Under the pieces are notes generated by a model, which saw nothing but the letters and a program-made list of their open reading frames with translations, did no database searches and was not told the origin of the DNA. 64,000 nucleotides of DNA from Candidatus Deferrimicrobiaceae bacterium (lineage in GTDB: Bacteria; Desulfobacterota; Deferrimicrobia; Deferrimicrobiales; Deferrimicrobiaceae): the NCBI GenBank assembly GCA_036504035.1, contig DASXVV010000004.1:29884-93883 (forward strand), given 5' to 3'. The translations under genes and the position numbers were made by a program. Shown here one piece after another: positions 1 to 8,755 of this stretch. How positions within the stretch are numbered: the stretch's first letter is position 1; every line of letters begins with the position of its first letter.

Positions 1-1
1 G

Positions 2-328
2 GTCGGCAACAAGGTCATCGCCCAGGTCATCCACGAAGCGCGCGAAGATCTCATGGCGGGCGGCAGCCTCTCGGCCTCGCTGCGCAAGTCGGGCGAGTTC
101 CCGCCGATGGTGCTTCGCATGGTGTCCGCCGGGGAGAGCACGGGAAACCTCGACGGCTGCCTCGAGAACGTCTCCGAGTTCTACGACCGCGAAGTGCCCA
201 AGCTGCTCAAGAAGACGTTCGCGGTGATGGAGCCGCTCATCATCCTCGTGCTGGCCGTCGTCGTCCTGGGCGCCGCCCTCGCCTTTTTCCTGGCGCTCTA
301 CAAGATGGTCGGGTCGCTGTCGAAATGA
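2..328 (+). CDS. Type II secretion/type IV pilus inner-membrane platform protein, C-terminal part (GspF/PilC/MshG family)
   Basis: The gene is truncated by the window start, and only about the last 108 residues are visible. The fragment has the pattern of the second cytoplasmic GspF domain: a Gly-rich turn with 'GESTGNLDGCLENV', then 'FYDREVPKLLKK' and a final hydrophobic helix (about 'PLIILVLAVVVLGAALAFFL') close to the C-terminus. In this family the polytopic protein is the inner-membrane platform on which the assembly ATPase acts. The next gene is a prepilin, and MshI-to-MshN-like genes follow, so it most resembles MshG or GspF of an MSHA-like system. The assembly ATPase gene is presumably just upstream of the window. 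Confidence 0.85.
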   Translation, partial: VGNKVIAQVIHEAREDLMAGGSLSASLRKSGEFPPMVLRMVSAGESTGNLDGCLENVSEFYDREVPKLLKKTFAVMEPLIILVLAVVVLGAALAFFLALYKMVGSLSK

Positions 329-348
329 CGATGCGGGAAGGGACCGCC

Positions 349-1149
349 ATGAGCAAATCCCGGGCGGGATTCACGCTCGTCGAGATCGTCGTCGTGATCG
401 CGGTCATCTCGATCCTGGCCTCGATGGCGGTGCCGTTCGCGGCGAAGATGATCGATTCCGCGCGGGAGGAGAGCACGAGGAAGCGGATGCTCGACATCGA
501 CAAGGCGATCCTGGGAGACCCCGCGACGGGGACGTTCGGTTTCGTCGGCGATATGGGCCGGCTGCCCAACGGCGCCAACCCCGTCCAACAGCTCGGTTCG
601 GGGACGGGGATGCCCGGCACTTCGAACGGCCAGCTCGGCGTCCGGTACGGCTACAACGGGCCCTACATCAACTCGGGCTTCAGCGCGGCGAGCTACTACA
701 CCGACGCCTGGGGCCGGAACTTCGACTACAACTTCCCGAACGTCGGCCAGATCCGCAGCCGCGGGGCCGATGGCGTGGCGGGAACCGCGCCGAACTTCGG
801 CGACGACATCATCTACCCCCCCAACCAGGTCAACATCAACGGCCGCCTGACGGTCAACGTCTACGTCTGGGACAACACGCAGTTCGTCCCCAACCCGACG
901 CTCACGACCTATCCGGGCACGACGGGGTGGGTCCGCGTCTATTTCTCCAACAACGGCGTACAGTCCGCGATGCCGCTCTCGCTCTCGCCCACGCTCGCCG
1001 CGCCCCCGTTCGTGTTCACCGTCCCGGCGGGCGCCCACGCGGTCCTGGGAAGCATCACCCTCCCGGCGAAACCTGCGGCCACCGGACAGGCGGTCGCGGC
1101 CGTGCCGTCCAACAACCAGCAGACCGTGCTGAACCTCTACCTGCGGTGA
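349..1149 (+). CDS. Prepilin-type N-terminal methylation domain protein (pseudopilin)
   Basis: The N-terminus shows a prepilin peptidase site: a short basic leader, then G|FTLVE, then a long hydrophobic helix. This matches type IV pilins and type II secretion pseudopilins, which PilD-type peptidases cleave and methylate. I chose the ATG at 349, preceded by GGGAAGGGACC, over the in-frame ATG at 325, because it gives the usual 6-7-residue leader. The mature globular part, about 260 residues, is Gly/Asn/Pro-rich and longer than a GspG major pseudopilin. It contains 'TDAWGRNFDYNF', which resembles the GspG 'DPWG' loop. It lies between the platform gene and the MshI-like gene and is probably the major or a minor pilin of this machine. 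Confidence 0.85.
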   Translation: MSKSRAGFTLVEIVVVIAVISILASMAVPFAAKMIDSAREESTRKRMLDIDKAILGDPATGTFGFVGDMGRLPNGANPVQQLGSGTGMPGTSNGQLGVRYGYNGPYINSGFSAASYYTDAWGRNFDYNFPNVGQIRSRGADGVAGTAPNFGDDIIYPPNQVNINGRLTVNVYVWDNTQFVPNPTLTTYPGTTGWVRVYFSNNGVQSAMPLSLSPTLAAPPFVFTVPAGAHAVLGSITLPAKPAATGQAVAAVPSNNQQTVLNLYLR

Positions 1150-1153
1150 CCCG

Positions 1154-2764
1154 ATGATCCCGACGATAATCCCGACCAAGGGACGCATGCTGTCGATCGA
1201 GTTCGGCGCCCGGGAGATCCGGGTGGTCGAGTTCGTCCCCAACACCCGGCCGGTCCAGGTGACCAACGTCGCGGCCACCGAAAGGCCCAGCGGCGAACCT
1301 AACGTCATCGGGAAGTTCCTCAAGGAATTCCTCGAGTCGAAGGGCTTCGTCGCGAAGCGGGTGCTCATCAGCTATTCCGGTCCCGTCATCGAGCACCGCA
1401 TCTACGCGATCCCCCCGGTGGCTCCCGAGAGCCGCGAGGAGCTGCTGCGCGGGAAGGTGGCCCAGGAGGTCAGCACGCCGGTCGGCGAGCTTCGCGTTGC
1501 CGGCGAATTCCTCGGCAAGGTGGTCGAGCAGGGCGTCGAGCGGCACGAGATCCTGACCGCCTTCGTCCCCGAGTTCGAGGTCAAGCGGCTGATCTACATG
1601 CTGGTCGAGGCGGGCGTCTCGCCGGCCCGCGTGGCGACCGTCCCGCTCGCGCTCGCGGCGCTGCATCCCTCCGAGGCGAAGGACAACCTCGCCGGGTTCC
1701 TGCACGCCGAGAGCAACCATTGCACCATCGGCGTCTCCAACGCGGGAAAGCTGCGCTTCGCGCGCGAGTTCCCCGTCGAGATGCCGACCGGGGGGGGGAG
1801 CGCGCCGCCTCCTCCCGAGATGCCCGAATACGGAAACCTCGACCTCGGGGGCGATTCCCCCGTGGCGGCGACCCCCTCGATCCAGGAGGTGCCCACCCTT
1901 GCCGAGACGCCCGAGGACGAGGCGATCGCCGAGCGACTCGTCACCGAACTGACCCGGTCGCTGCTCTATTACCGCCAGCTCTCGCGCGGCGGCGCGATCA
2001 CGAAACTCTACTGGAGCGGCATCCCGCCCACGCCGACGATCGAGCGGCTGATCGGCGAGCGGCTCAAGTTCAAGATCGAGCCGCACCCGGCCGGGAACGC
2101 CTCGACCGGCCTCGACCGGTTCGAGGCCTCGCCCGCCGAGTTCGGCGTTCCCGTCGGCCTGGCGGTCGCCATGCAGTCGGCCGAGCAGATCAACCTGCTG
2201 CCCGAGGAATACCTGCGCCGGCGGAAGCGGCGCAAGAGTTACGCGGCGCTCGTGGTGGCCGGGGTGCTGTTCCTCGCCGCCAACGTGGGCCTCTTCATGG
2301 GGTTCCGCAACGCGCAGAACCGATACCGGGCCATCCTCTCCGATTCCGATGCGGGCCAGGCGCGCAATGCCGGGATGGAAGCGGACTATATCCGCTGGTC
2401 CGCGCTGCGCGGGACGATCCACGAGATCGCGAAGGCCGAGAAAACGCTTGCGACGCCGTTCACCCGCTGGAACGGGCTGTTTGCGTCGCTCGGCGCGGCC
2501 GCCCCGAAAGAGGTGACCTTCACGCAGATGTCGCTCGACCGGTTCGAGGGCGGATACAAGGGGACGCTGCACGGGCTCTCGCGCGGGAAGGATCCGGCCC
2601 AGGTCCAGGAGCGGCTCGGCGTGTTTCTCCACGGTCTGGAAGGGCGTGCCCCGATGCTCGGGATGACGTACGCGCCGGTCGAGATCCGGCCGGTCCGCAA
2701 GGAAGAGGGGCGGGGGTACGAGCAGGAATTTCTCGTCACCTTCACGCTCGTGCGAGAGGATTAG
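1154..2764 (+). CDS. MshI/GspL-like protein: PilM-type actin-fold domain joined to a PilN-type membrane domain
   Basis: This 536-residue protein has a PilM-like N-terminal two thirds ('LSIEFGAREIRVVEF' start, later 'ELTRSLLYYRQLS'). A cytoplasmic linker 'EQINLLPEEYLRRRKRRKS' follows, then one membrane helix at about residues 370-390 and a periplasmic PilN/GspL-like ferredoxin-fold region. 'INLLP' is a hallmark of the PilN N-terminus, so PilM and PilN functions look fused, as in MshI and GspL. A Pro/Gly-rich insert ('GGGSAPPPPEMPEYGN') interrupts the PilM part. It starts 4 nt after the prepilin stop and lies 4 nt before the PilO-like gene, which fits an inner-membrane alignment subcomplex. Confidence 0.8.
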   Translation: MIPTIIPTKGRMLSIEFGAREIRVVEFVPNTRPVQVTNVAATERPSGEPNVIGKFLKEFLESKGFVAKRVLISYSGPVIEHRIYAIPPVAPESREELLRGKVAQEVSTPVGELRVAGEFLGKVVEQGVERHEILTAFVPEFEVKRLIYMLVEAGVSPARVATVPLALAALHPSEAKDNLAGFLHAESNHCTIGVSNAGKLRFAREFPVEMPTGGGSAPPPPEMPEYGNLDLGGDSPVAATPSIQEVPTLAETPEDEAIAERLVTELTRSLLYYRQLSRGGAITKLYWSGIPPTPTIERLIGERLKFKIEPHPAGNASTGLDRFEASPAEFGVPVGLAVAMQSAEQINLLPEEYLRRRKRRKSYAALVVAGVLFLAANVGLFMGFRNAQNRYRAILSDSDAGQARNAGMEADYIRWSALRGTIHEIAKAEKTLATPFTRWNGLFASLGAAAPKEVTFTQMSLDRFEGGYKGTLHGLSRGKDPAQVQERLGVFLHGLEGRAPMLGMTYAPVEIRPVRKEEGRGYEQEFLVTFTLVRED

Positions 2765-2768
2765 GGCG

Positions 2769-3365
2769 ATGAAGCTGCTCGACGGGCTGAAGAAAAAGGA
2801 GATCGGCTACCTGCTGTTGGGGCTGGCGGCGGCCTGCATCATCGCCTGGGTCCTCGTGTACGCGCCCGCGATCCGGGAACTCAAGCGGCTAAAGGCCGAG
2901 GTGGCCGTCCGGCAGGATGCGATGGCCGAGTCGATGCGGCAATGGTCCGACATGCGCCGCTCGAAGGGGGGCGAGACGCAAGGGTGGGAAGCGTCCGTCC
3001 GGCGCTGGGACGAGCGGGTACCCGGCACCCCGATGGCCGACGCGCTGATGGCCGAGATCAGCGCGCAGGCGGTGCGGCACGGGCTGACCGTGTTCCGGCT
3101 GACGCTGCCGGCCGAGGGCGCGGAAGAGAACGCCATGGCCGGCGTGCCGGCGGGCGGCGACCCGGCGCAGGACAACGTCGACCGGCCGGTCGAGCAGAAA
3201 TACGAGATCGTTTTCCGCTCCTCCTACCGGGATCTCGCCGGTTTCCTGGACGAGCTGCCCCACCTTCGGCGGCTGATCACGCTTCGCGCGCTCCAGGTCC
3301 GGGAGGACGAAGGGGCGATGGAATCGAAGTTGTCGATCTCGGCCTGGCATCGAGGCAAACCTTGA
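2769..3365 (+). CDS. MshJ/PilO/GspM-like inner-membrane protein
   Basis: This 198-residue bitopic protein has a short basic cytoplasmic start (KKKEIGY), one membrane helix at about residues 13-32, a coiled-coil stretch (about 34-60) and a periplasmic domain ending in a PilO-like strand 'KYEIVFRSSYRDLAGFLDELPHLRRLI'. This architecture is typical of PilO, GspM and MshJ, the partners of PilN/GspL. Its position directly after the PilM-PilN-like gene and before the PilP-like gene supports the call more than sequence identity does. The stop codon overlaps the likely TTG start of the next gene. Confidence 0.72.
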   Translation: MKLLDGLKKKEIGYLLLGLAAACIIAWVLVYAPAIRELKRLKAEVAVRQDAMAESMRQWSDMRRSKGGETQGWEASVRRWDERVPGTPMADALMAEISAQAVRHGLTVFRLTLPAEGAEENAMAGVPAGGDPAQDNVDRPVEQKYEIVFRSSYRDLAGFLDELPHLRRLITLRALQVREDEGAMESKLSISAWHRGKP

Positions 3366-4006
3366 AGCCGATCCGGGAGCTGATGCAGGACAAGCGGGTG
3401 GCCGCCGGGCTAGCGGGCCTCGCGCTCCTGTTCGTGGCTTATCGGTTCTCGACGACGGGGAAGCGCCCGGCCGTGCCCGCCGTGGCCGACAACGGGGCGA
3501 CCGCCGCCGCGGCCTCCCCCGCTCCCGGGGACAACGCGGCCAGTCCGAACGGCGCCTATGCTCCGCCCACTGCCGACAACACGGCGGCATCCGTCCCTCG
3601 GGGCGACGTGGCCTGGAACTGGGAGCGGAACCCGTTCATCGGCCCTCCGAAAAAAGGGAGCGGCGCCGGCCCCGAGGCGTTCCCGACAATCGTGATCCCG
3701 GGCTTCGGGAAGAATGCACATCCCATCTCCCCCCCGCCGGCCGCGGACCCGGCCATCGCGACACGCACGGAACCCGGGATCGGGAACGCCGAAGGGACGA
3801 TGCCGGAACTGCGCGGCACCGTGCTCTCCGGGGATCGGAAGATGGCCGTCTTCGGCACGCACCTCGTGCCCGCAGGCGAGCAGGTCGACGGGTGGACGGT
3901 CGACCGGGTGACGGCCTACGACGTATCGATCCGCAAGGGGGGCGAGCGTCGCACGCTCGCAGTGTTCAAGCCGGCAAGCGCCAGGGAAGAGGGAGGAAAA
4001 CCGTGA
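3362..4006 (+). CDS. MshK/PilP/GspC-like periplasmic linker protein
   Basis: The likely start is the TTG at 3362 (TTGA overlap with the previous stop, GAGG about 6 nt upstream), giving 214 residues. An ATG at 3383 is the alternative. The protein has one N-terminal membrane helix, a long Ala/Pro/Asn-rich low-complexity periplasmic linker (about residues 35-125), then a small beta domain with 'PELRGTVLSGDRKMAVF' and 'GWTVDRVTAYDVSIRKGG'. That domain resembles the HR domain of PilP/GspC, which contacts the secretin. The gene sits immediately before the secretin gene and overlaps it by GTGA. I assign it mainly by architecture and position. Confidence 0.62.
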   Translation: MKPIRELMQDKRVAAGLAGLALLFVAYRFSTTGKRPAVPAVADNGATAAAASPAPGDNAASPNGAYAPPTADNTAASVPRGDVAWNWERNPFIGPPKKGSGAGPEAFPTIVIPGFGKNAHPISPPPAADPAIATRTEPGIGNAEGTMPELRGTVLSGDRKMAVFGTHLVPAGEQVDGWTVDRVTAYDVSIRKGGERRTLAVFKPASAREEGGKP

Positions 4007-5655
4007 AGATTCTGCCGATCGCCGGCATCTTGATCGCTTTGGGGGTGGCCGGCTGCGCGAAGCCGCAGACGGTGCGCCGGGAGCCCCCGCCCCGCGTGAC
4101 GGTCGCGCGGGAGGCCGCGCCCGAGGCGCGCGTCGAGGTTCCCCTTCCCGAGTCGCCGGTGGAAGCGGTCGAATCCGAGAAGGAAGGCCCATCCGATTTC
4201 CGCAAGGCATCGCGCCGCTACACGCTGGTGCTCAACGGCACCGAGGCGCGCGAGCTGTTCCTGTCGCTGGCGAAGGAGAACGACCTCAACATCGTCTTGT
4301 CGCCCGAGGTGACGGGGACGGTGACGCTCGACATCAAGGAGGCGACCGCCCCCGAAATCATCGAGGAGGCGTGCCTGATACTTGGCTGCCGCGCCGAATT
4401 CTCCGGGAAGACCGTCCGCATCCTTCCCGAGAAACGGGTCACGCGGCTGTTCCGGCTCGATTACGTCCTCACCTCCCGCGTGGGCACCGGAATGATCTCG
4501 GCGTCGACCTCGACGGGAAGCAGCAGCGGCGGCAGCAGCGGGGGAAGCAGCTCTTCCGGCGGCAGCGGGGGAGGCGGCGGCGAAAGCCAGAGCACGAACA
4601 GCATCCAGACCGAAGAGAAGGTCGACTTCTGGGGCGGCCTATCTGAGGAGCTGACGACGCTCCTGTCGGGCGGCGATGCGAAGGTCGTCGTGAACCGCGC
4701 GGCCGGCACCGTGATGGTGAGCGACTTTCCGGCCAACATAGAACGGATCGGGAGCTACCTCAACGTGCTCGAGTCGCGTTCCCGCACGGGAGTCATGATC
4801 GAGGCGAAAATCCTCGAGGTGACGCTCGACGACAAGACGCAGTACGGCATCGACTGGTCGGCGGCGCCCGGGCTCGACCGCGTAAACCTCGCAGGCTCGC
4901 TGGGCGGCGGGAACGTGTTCAGCCAGTCGCTATCGACGCTCGCGTCCGGAACCCAGCCCACCTTCCAGTTCGGGATCGCGGGGAGCCGCTTCACGGCCAT
5001 GCTCAACGCGATGGCGTCATCGGGGCAGCTCAACGTGCTGTCGACGCCGAAGATCTCGACGCTCAACAACCAGAAGGCGATCATCCGGATCGGCCGCCAG
5101 GACGTCTTCTTCCGTGCGACCGTCACGCCGGCGACCACGACGTCGGCTGCGGTCATCACCTACAATCCCGATACGATCACCGAGGGAATCATCCTCAGCG
5201 TGACGCCGCAGATCGGCCGGGGCGGCAACGTGATGCTCTCGATCCACCCGTCGATCACGGCCAAGGTGGGCGAGGCGAAGGCGCCCGACGGCAACACGGC
5301 GCCCGTCGTCGACGTGCGCGAGACCAACACCCTGGTCAACGTGGCCGACGGCCAGAGCGTCTTCATCGGGGGGCTGATGCAGGAGACGACGCAGGAGGTC
5401 GTCACCTCGGTCCCGCTGCTGGGCGACATCCCGTGGATGGGCGCGCTTTTCCGGAACACGAGCCACAGCAAGAAGAAGACGGAGCTGGTCATCCTGATCA
5501 CGCCGCACGTGGTCCCGCCGGCCGATATGGCCGCCACCGGCCGGAAGGAGCTCGAGTCGATCCGGCACCACGATCGCGGGTACCACGTCGGGGGCAAGCC
5601 CTGGATCTACGGGACCGGGGGCGAGCTGCTCGGAATCTCCCCCTGGGAAGAGTAG
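4003..5655 (+). CDS. Secretin lipoprotein (MshL/PilQ/GspD family)
   Basis: This is the outer-membrane channel of the pilus/secretion machine, 550 residues. The GTG start at 4003 (SD GGGAGG) overlaps the previous stop and gives a lipoprotein signal ending in VAGC. It is followed by an STN/N0-like domain ('NDLNIVLSPEVTGTVTLDIK'), a Ser/Gly-only linker of about 30 residues (near 4500-4590), an N1-type domain, and a C-terminal secretin domain with 'LNVLSTPKISTLNNQKAIIRIG' split across strands and the terminal 'VPLLGDIPWMGALFR' and 'ELVILITPHVV' motifs. The lipobox suggests it carries its own outer-membrane targeting, so no separate pilotin may be needed. The neighbours make MshL the closest named homologue. 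Confidence 0.92.
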   Translation: MKILPIAGILIALGVAGCAKPQTVRREPPPRVTVAREAAPEARVEVPLPESPVEAVESEKEGPSDFRKASRRYTLVLNGTEARELFLSLAKENDLNIVLSPEVTGTVTLDIKEATAPEIIEEACLILGCRAEFSGKTVRILPEKRVTRLFRLDYVLTSRVGTGMISASTSTGSSSGGSSGGSSSSGGSGGGGGESQSTNSIQTEEKVDFWGGLSEELTTLLSGGDAKVVVNRAAGTVMVSDFPANIERIGSYLNVLESRSRTGVMIEAKILEVTLDDKTQYGIDWSAAPGLDRVNLAGSLGGGNVFSQSLSTLASGTQPTFQFGIAGSRFTAMLNAMASSGQLNVLSTPKISTLNNQKAIIRIGRQDVFFRATVTPATTTSAAVITYNPDTITEGIILSVTPQIGRGGNVMLSIHPSITAKVGEAKAPDGNTAPVVDVRETNTLVNVADGQSVFIGGLMQETTQEVVTSVPLLGDIPWMGALFRNTSHSKKKTELVILITPHVVPPADMAATGRKELESIRHHDRGYHVGGKPWIYGTGGELLGISPWEE

Positions 5656-5665
5656 GCCGAATCCG

Positions 5666-6568
5666 ATGTACGAGAGCGCGTTCGGGCTGACCGAAAAACC
5701 GTTTTCCCTGACGCCCGACCCGGACTACCTGTTCCTGTCCGAGAGCCACCAGCAGGCGCTCGACCACCTGCTGTTCGGGCTCGAAAGCGGCGACGGCTTC
5801 ATCGTGGTCACGGGCGAGGTGGGCGTCGGAAAGACGACCGTCTGCCGGGCGCTGCTCCGGCGGCTGTCCGACCGGTACGTCACGTCGATCGTCCTCAACC
5901 CGATGCTGACCGAGAAGGAGCTGATCCGCGGCATCCTCGAGGATTTCGGGGCCGAATGCGGCGGCGGGGGGACGAAGAAAGACCATCTCGACGCGCTCGA
6001 CCGGTTCCTGCTGGCGTCGGCCGAGGCGGGAAAGCGGCCGGTGCTGATCATCGACGAGGCGCAGGACTTGACGCCCTCGCTGCTCGAGCAGGTGCGGCTC
6101 CTTTCCAACCTCGAGACCGAAAAGCGGAAGCTGATCCAGATCGTCCTCATCGGGCAGCGGGAGCTGAAGGAGAAGCTGGCGATGGACGCGTTGAGGCAGC
6201 TCGACCAGCGGGTGACCGTCCGGGCGCAGATCCGGCCGCTCGACCGGAAGGCGATGCGGCGCTACGTCGACCACCGGCTTTCCGTGGCGGGCGCCGGCGG
6301 GCGGCAGCTGGTGACGGATGGCGCCGAAGGGGCGCTCTTCCGCTGCTCGGGCGGCGTGCCGCGCGTGGTCAACATGCTGTGCGACCGCGCCTTCCTGTCG
6401 GCGAGTCTTCGCAACGGGGCGGCGATCGACGCCGCGGACGTGCGCCGCGCCGCCGACTCGGTCTTCGATCGCGGATGGCGGATGCGCCGGATGCTCCGGA
6501 TGTTCCCGAAGGCGGCGGCCGTGCTGGCCGCGCTTGCCGTCGCCGCGAAGACGGGGAGGGGGGCATGA
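5666..6568 (+). CDS. ExeA/MshM-family AAA ATPase
   Basis: This 300-residue cytoplasmic ATPase opens with the family signature 'MYESAFGLTEKPFSLTPDP'. A Walker A motif (GEVGVGKTT, residues 50-58), a Walker B motif 'PVLIIDEAQD' and a sensor-2-like 'GGVPRVVNMLCDRAF' region follow. ExeA/GspA/MshM proteins act with peptidoglycan-binding or TPR partners to help insert the secretin. Unlike GspA, it has no C-terminal membrane/peptidoglycan-binding extension, only a short hydrophobic tail at about residues 280-295. Its stop overlaps the next gene's ATG (ATGA), and the MshL-M-N order is preserved. Confidence 0.9.
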   Translation: MYESAFGLTEKPFSLTPDPDYLFLSESHQQALDHLLFGLESGDGFIVVTGEVGVGKTTVCRALLRRLSDRYVTSIVLNPMLTEKELIRGILEDFGAECGGGGTKKDHLDALDRFLLASAEAGKRPVLIIDEAQDLTPSLLEQVRLLSNLETEKRKLIQIVLIGQRELKEKLAMDALRQLDQRVTVRAQIRPLDRKAMRRYVDHRLSVAGAGGRQLVTDGAEGALFRCSGGVPRVVNMLCDRAFLSASLRNGAAIDAADVRRAADSVFDRGWRMRRMLRMFPKAAAVLAALAVAAKTGRGA

Positions 6569-7815
6569 GCCTCCTCCAGGACGCCCTCCGGAAGCTTCAG
6601 AAAGAGGAACGGATCCAGCGCGCGCCCGAGCTTCCGCCGCCGACGCCGCTCGACCCGGCCCCTTCGGCGCTCCCCGCCCCGCCCGCCCTGTCGGGCCGCC
6701 GAACGCTTTGGCTCGTGCTCGGCGCCCTGGGCTTGACGCTCGCGGCCGCCAGCGCCGTGCTGGTCGTCGCCCTTCCGTCGAAGAGCACGCTCAAGCCCAT
6801 GGCACGACGCGAGGCGCCCGTTGTCGTCCCCGCGGCGTCCGCGGTTCCCGCTTCACCTGTCGACAATGCGGCGGCGGCGGCGCAGACGTCCGCCCCGCCC
6901 GCTTCCCGGGCGGACAACGTCCCCGTCGCGCCGTTGCCCGAGTCGCCGGCAGCTGCGCCCGAGCCCGAGCCGAAGACGATGGCGAAGGTCCGATCCGCGC
7001 GCAATCCGGCCCCGCATCGGGCGGTCCGCGTATCCCCTTCCGGAAAGGGCGCCCGCGGGGAAGCCGCCGCGCCCGCCGCGATGCCCCCCGTCGCGTCAGC
7101 TCCGGCCGTGACCGCGAAGGCCCAGGCGGTCCCGTTCGCATCGCCGGCGACCGCGGCCCCTGTCGCGCCGGATGCCGCACCCGCGGCGGCGGTTCGGGAG
7201 CGCGTCTCGCCGGCCCCGTCCGTACAGGATCGCGCCTGGACGGTGGCGCGTTTCAACGAAGGGATCGCTGCCCAGCGGCGCGGCGACTGGGCCGGGGCCG
7301 AGGCCGCATTTGCCGAAGTCGCGGCGCGCGAGCCGTCGCTGGTCGAGGCCTGGAACGGCACCGGGGTGGCGCGGATGCGCCAGAAGAAGACGGAAGGGGC
7401 GAAATCGGCGTTCGCGCGTGCGATTGCACTCGATCCGGCGTATGCGCCCGCCCTGGTCAACGCAGGCCTCCTGTCGATGCAGGCCGAGGGGAAGACCGAG
7501 GAGGCCGCGCGCTATTTCTCCCGTGCCGCGGTTGCCGACCCGGCGTCTCCGGCGCCGCGGGTCAACCTGGCGATCGCGCAGATGCGGCTCGGGCAGTTGC
7601 CCGAGGCGGCGGAGACGCTTGCCGCGGCCCGACGCCGCTTCCCCGGGAACCCCGACTTGCTCTACAATCTGGGCGCCGTCTACGAGCGGTCGGGCGACCG
7701 GCCCCGCGCCGTCGCCGCCTGGAAAGCGTTCCTCAAGGCAGCGGGCGGGCATAGCCCCGCCCTGGAAACGGCGGTCCGGGGACGCCTGGCCGATTGGAAC
7801 GAACCATCGCACTAG
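6565..7815 (+). CDS. MshN-like bitopic protein with TPR repeats
   Basis: This 416-residue protein starts at the ATG overlapping the mshM-like stop. It begins with the typical 'MSLLQDALRKLQKEE' cytoplasmic segment, has one membrane helix at about residues 48-70, then a long Ala/Pro-rich periplasmic linker (about 75-225). The C-terminal half is helical, with four or five TPR units ('WNGTGVARMRQKKTEGAKSA', 'LVNAGLLSMQAEGKTEEAAR', 'DLLYNLGAVYERSGDRPRA'). The same layout is seen in MshN, whose precise role is unclear. It closes the MSHA-like operon visible here. Confidence 0.8.
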   Translation: MSLLQDALRKLQKEERIQRAPELPPPTPLDPAPSALPAPPALSGRRTLWLVLGALGLTLAAASAVLVVALPSKSTLKPMARREAPVVVPAASAVPASPVDNAAAAAQTSAPPASRADNVPVAPLPESPAAAPEPEPKTMAKVRSARNPAPHRAVRVSPSGKGARGEAAAPAAMPPVASAPAVTAKAQAVPFASPATAAPVAPDAAPAAAVRERVSPAPSVQDRAWTVARFNEGIAAQRRGDWAGAEAAFAEVAAREPSLVEAWNGTGVARMRQKKTEGAKSAFARAIALDPAYAPALVNAGLLSMQAEGKTEEAARYFSRAAVADPASPAPRVNLAIAQMRLGQLPEAAETLAAARRRFPGNPDLLYNLGAVYERSGDRPRAVAAWKAFLKAAGGHSPALETAVRGRLADWNEPSH

Positions 7816-7858
7816 GGCGGCCCGATCGCAGGGGCAGCCAATTTCGGAGAGAGGCATC

Positions 7859-8686
7859 ATGTCGACAAGAGACGAAGCGACTGCAACCATTCTGAACGCG
7901 CTGGCAACCGGCCCGATCCCGTCGGCGGTCCCGGCGGATTGCGATTACGCCGAGGAGCTGTCCCGGCTCGTCGCCGCCATTTCCGGGACCCGGCGTGTCA
8001 TCCTGGCGCTCGGCAGCGGCGATTTTTCCACCCCGGTCGACGGGACCGGGCCGCTCGCCGAGGCGCTGGCTTCCCTCCGGACGTCCATGCTTCGCGTCCT
8101 CAGGCAGACGAAGCAGGCCGCGGCCGGCGATTACAGCCAACAGGTCGAGGCCATGGGGGAGTTCTCCCACGTCTTCAACGGGGTGGTCCAGCGGCTCAAG
8201 GAAGTGAACGACGAGCTGGTCCACGTCGGGAACCACGATAGCCTGACCGGGCTCTACAACCGGACCTTCTTCGACGCCGAGTACGACCGGATGTCGCGCG
8301 GCCGGACGTTCCCTATCAGCTTCATCGTGGCAGACATCAACGGCCTCAAGCTGGCAAACGACCGGCGGGGGAACGCGGTCGGCGACGAGCTGATCACCCG
8401 GGCCGGCGAGCTGCTCCGCCGGCAGGTCCGGGCCGACGACGTTCTCGCACGGGTCGGCGGCGACGAGTTCGTCATGCTCCTGCCCCATGCCGACGCGGCG
8501 GCGGCCGAGATGATTCTCAATCGGATCCGCACGGCCATGGCAAAGGAGGAGGCGGCCGGCGAGGACCTTCCCGTCTCGCTCTCGCTGGGATCGGGGACCG
8601 CGCCGAAGCCCGAGCGGATGGCCGACGCCCTCAAGGAAGCCGACGACCGGATGACGCTCGACAAGGCCGCCCATTACCTGAAATAG
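7859..8686 (+). CDS. Diguanylate cyclase (GGDEF domain)
   Basis: This 275-residue soluble protein probably makes cyclic di-GMP. The C-terminal half is a full GGDEF domain: 'HDSLTGLYNRTFFDAEYDR', the active-site GGDEF and 'LSLGSG'. An RxxD product-inhibition site (RADD) sits exactly five residues before GGDEF, so catalysis and feedback inhibition both look intact. The N-terminal about 110 residues lack membrane helices or recognisable sensor motifs; 'FSTPVDGTGPLAEALASLR' is reminiscent of a HAMP-like signalling helix without its membrane part. The start is the ATG at 7859 with SD GAGAGG. It lies 43 nt after the pilus operon on the same strand, so it may adjust pilus output through c-di-GMP. 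That link is inference from position. Confidence 0.88.
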   Translation: MSTRDEATATILNALATGPIPSAVPADCDYAEELSRLVAAISGTRRVILALGSGDFSTPVDGTGPLAEALASLRTSMLRVLRQTKQAAAGDYSQQVEAMGEFSHVFNGVVQRLKEVNDELVHVGNHDSLTGLYNRTFFDAEYDRMSRGRTFPISFIVADINGLKLANDRRGNAVGDELITRAGELLRRQVRADDVLARVGGDEFVMLLPHADAAAAEMILNRIRTAMAKEEAAGEDLPVSLSLGSGTAPKPERMADALKEADDRMTLDKAAHYLK

Positions 8687-8709
8687 AGGGGCGCCCCTCC
8701 CGGCCGGGC

Positions 8710-8738
8710 TTGACGTGCGGGGGGCGTCCGGTCAGAAT
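8710..8738 (+). promoter_or_regulatory. Sigma70-like promoter of the B12 uptake operon
   Basis: TTGACG at 8710-8715 and CAGAAT at 8733-8738 are separated by 17 bp (5/6 and 4/6 consensus matches). The predicted start near 8745 falls just ahead of the cobalamin aptamer, where a riboswitch promoter is expected. Confidence 0.6.
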
Positions 8739-8755
8739 GGTGGGACGGAAGTTCC

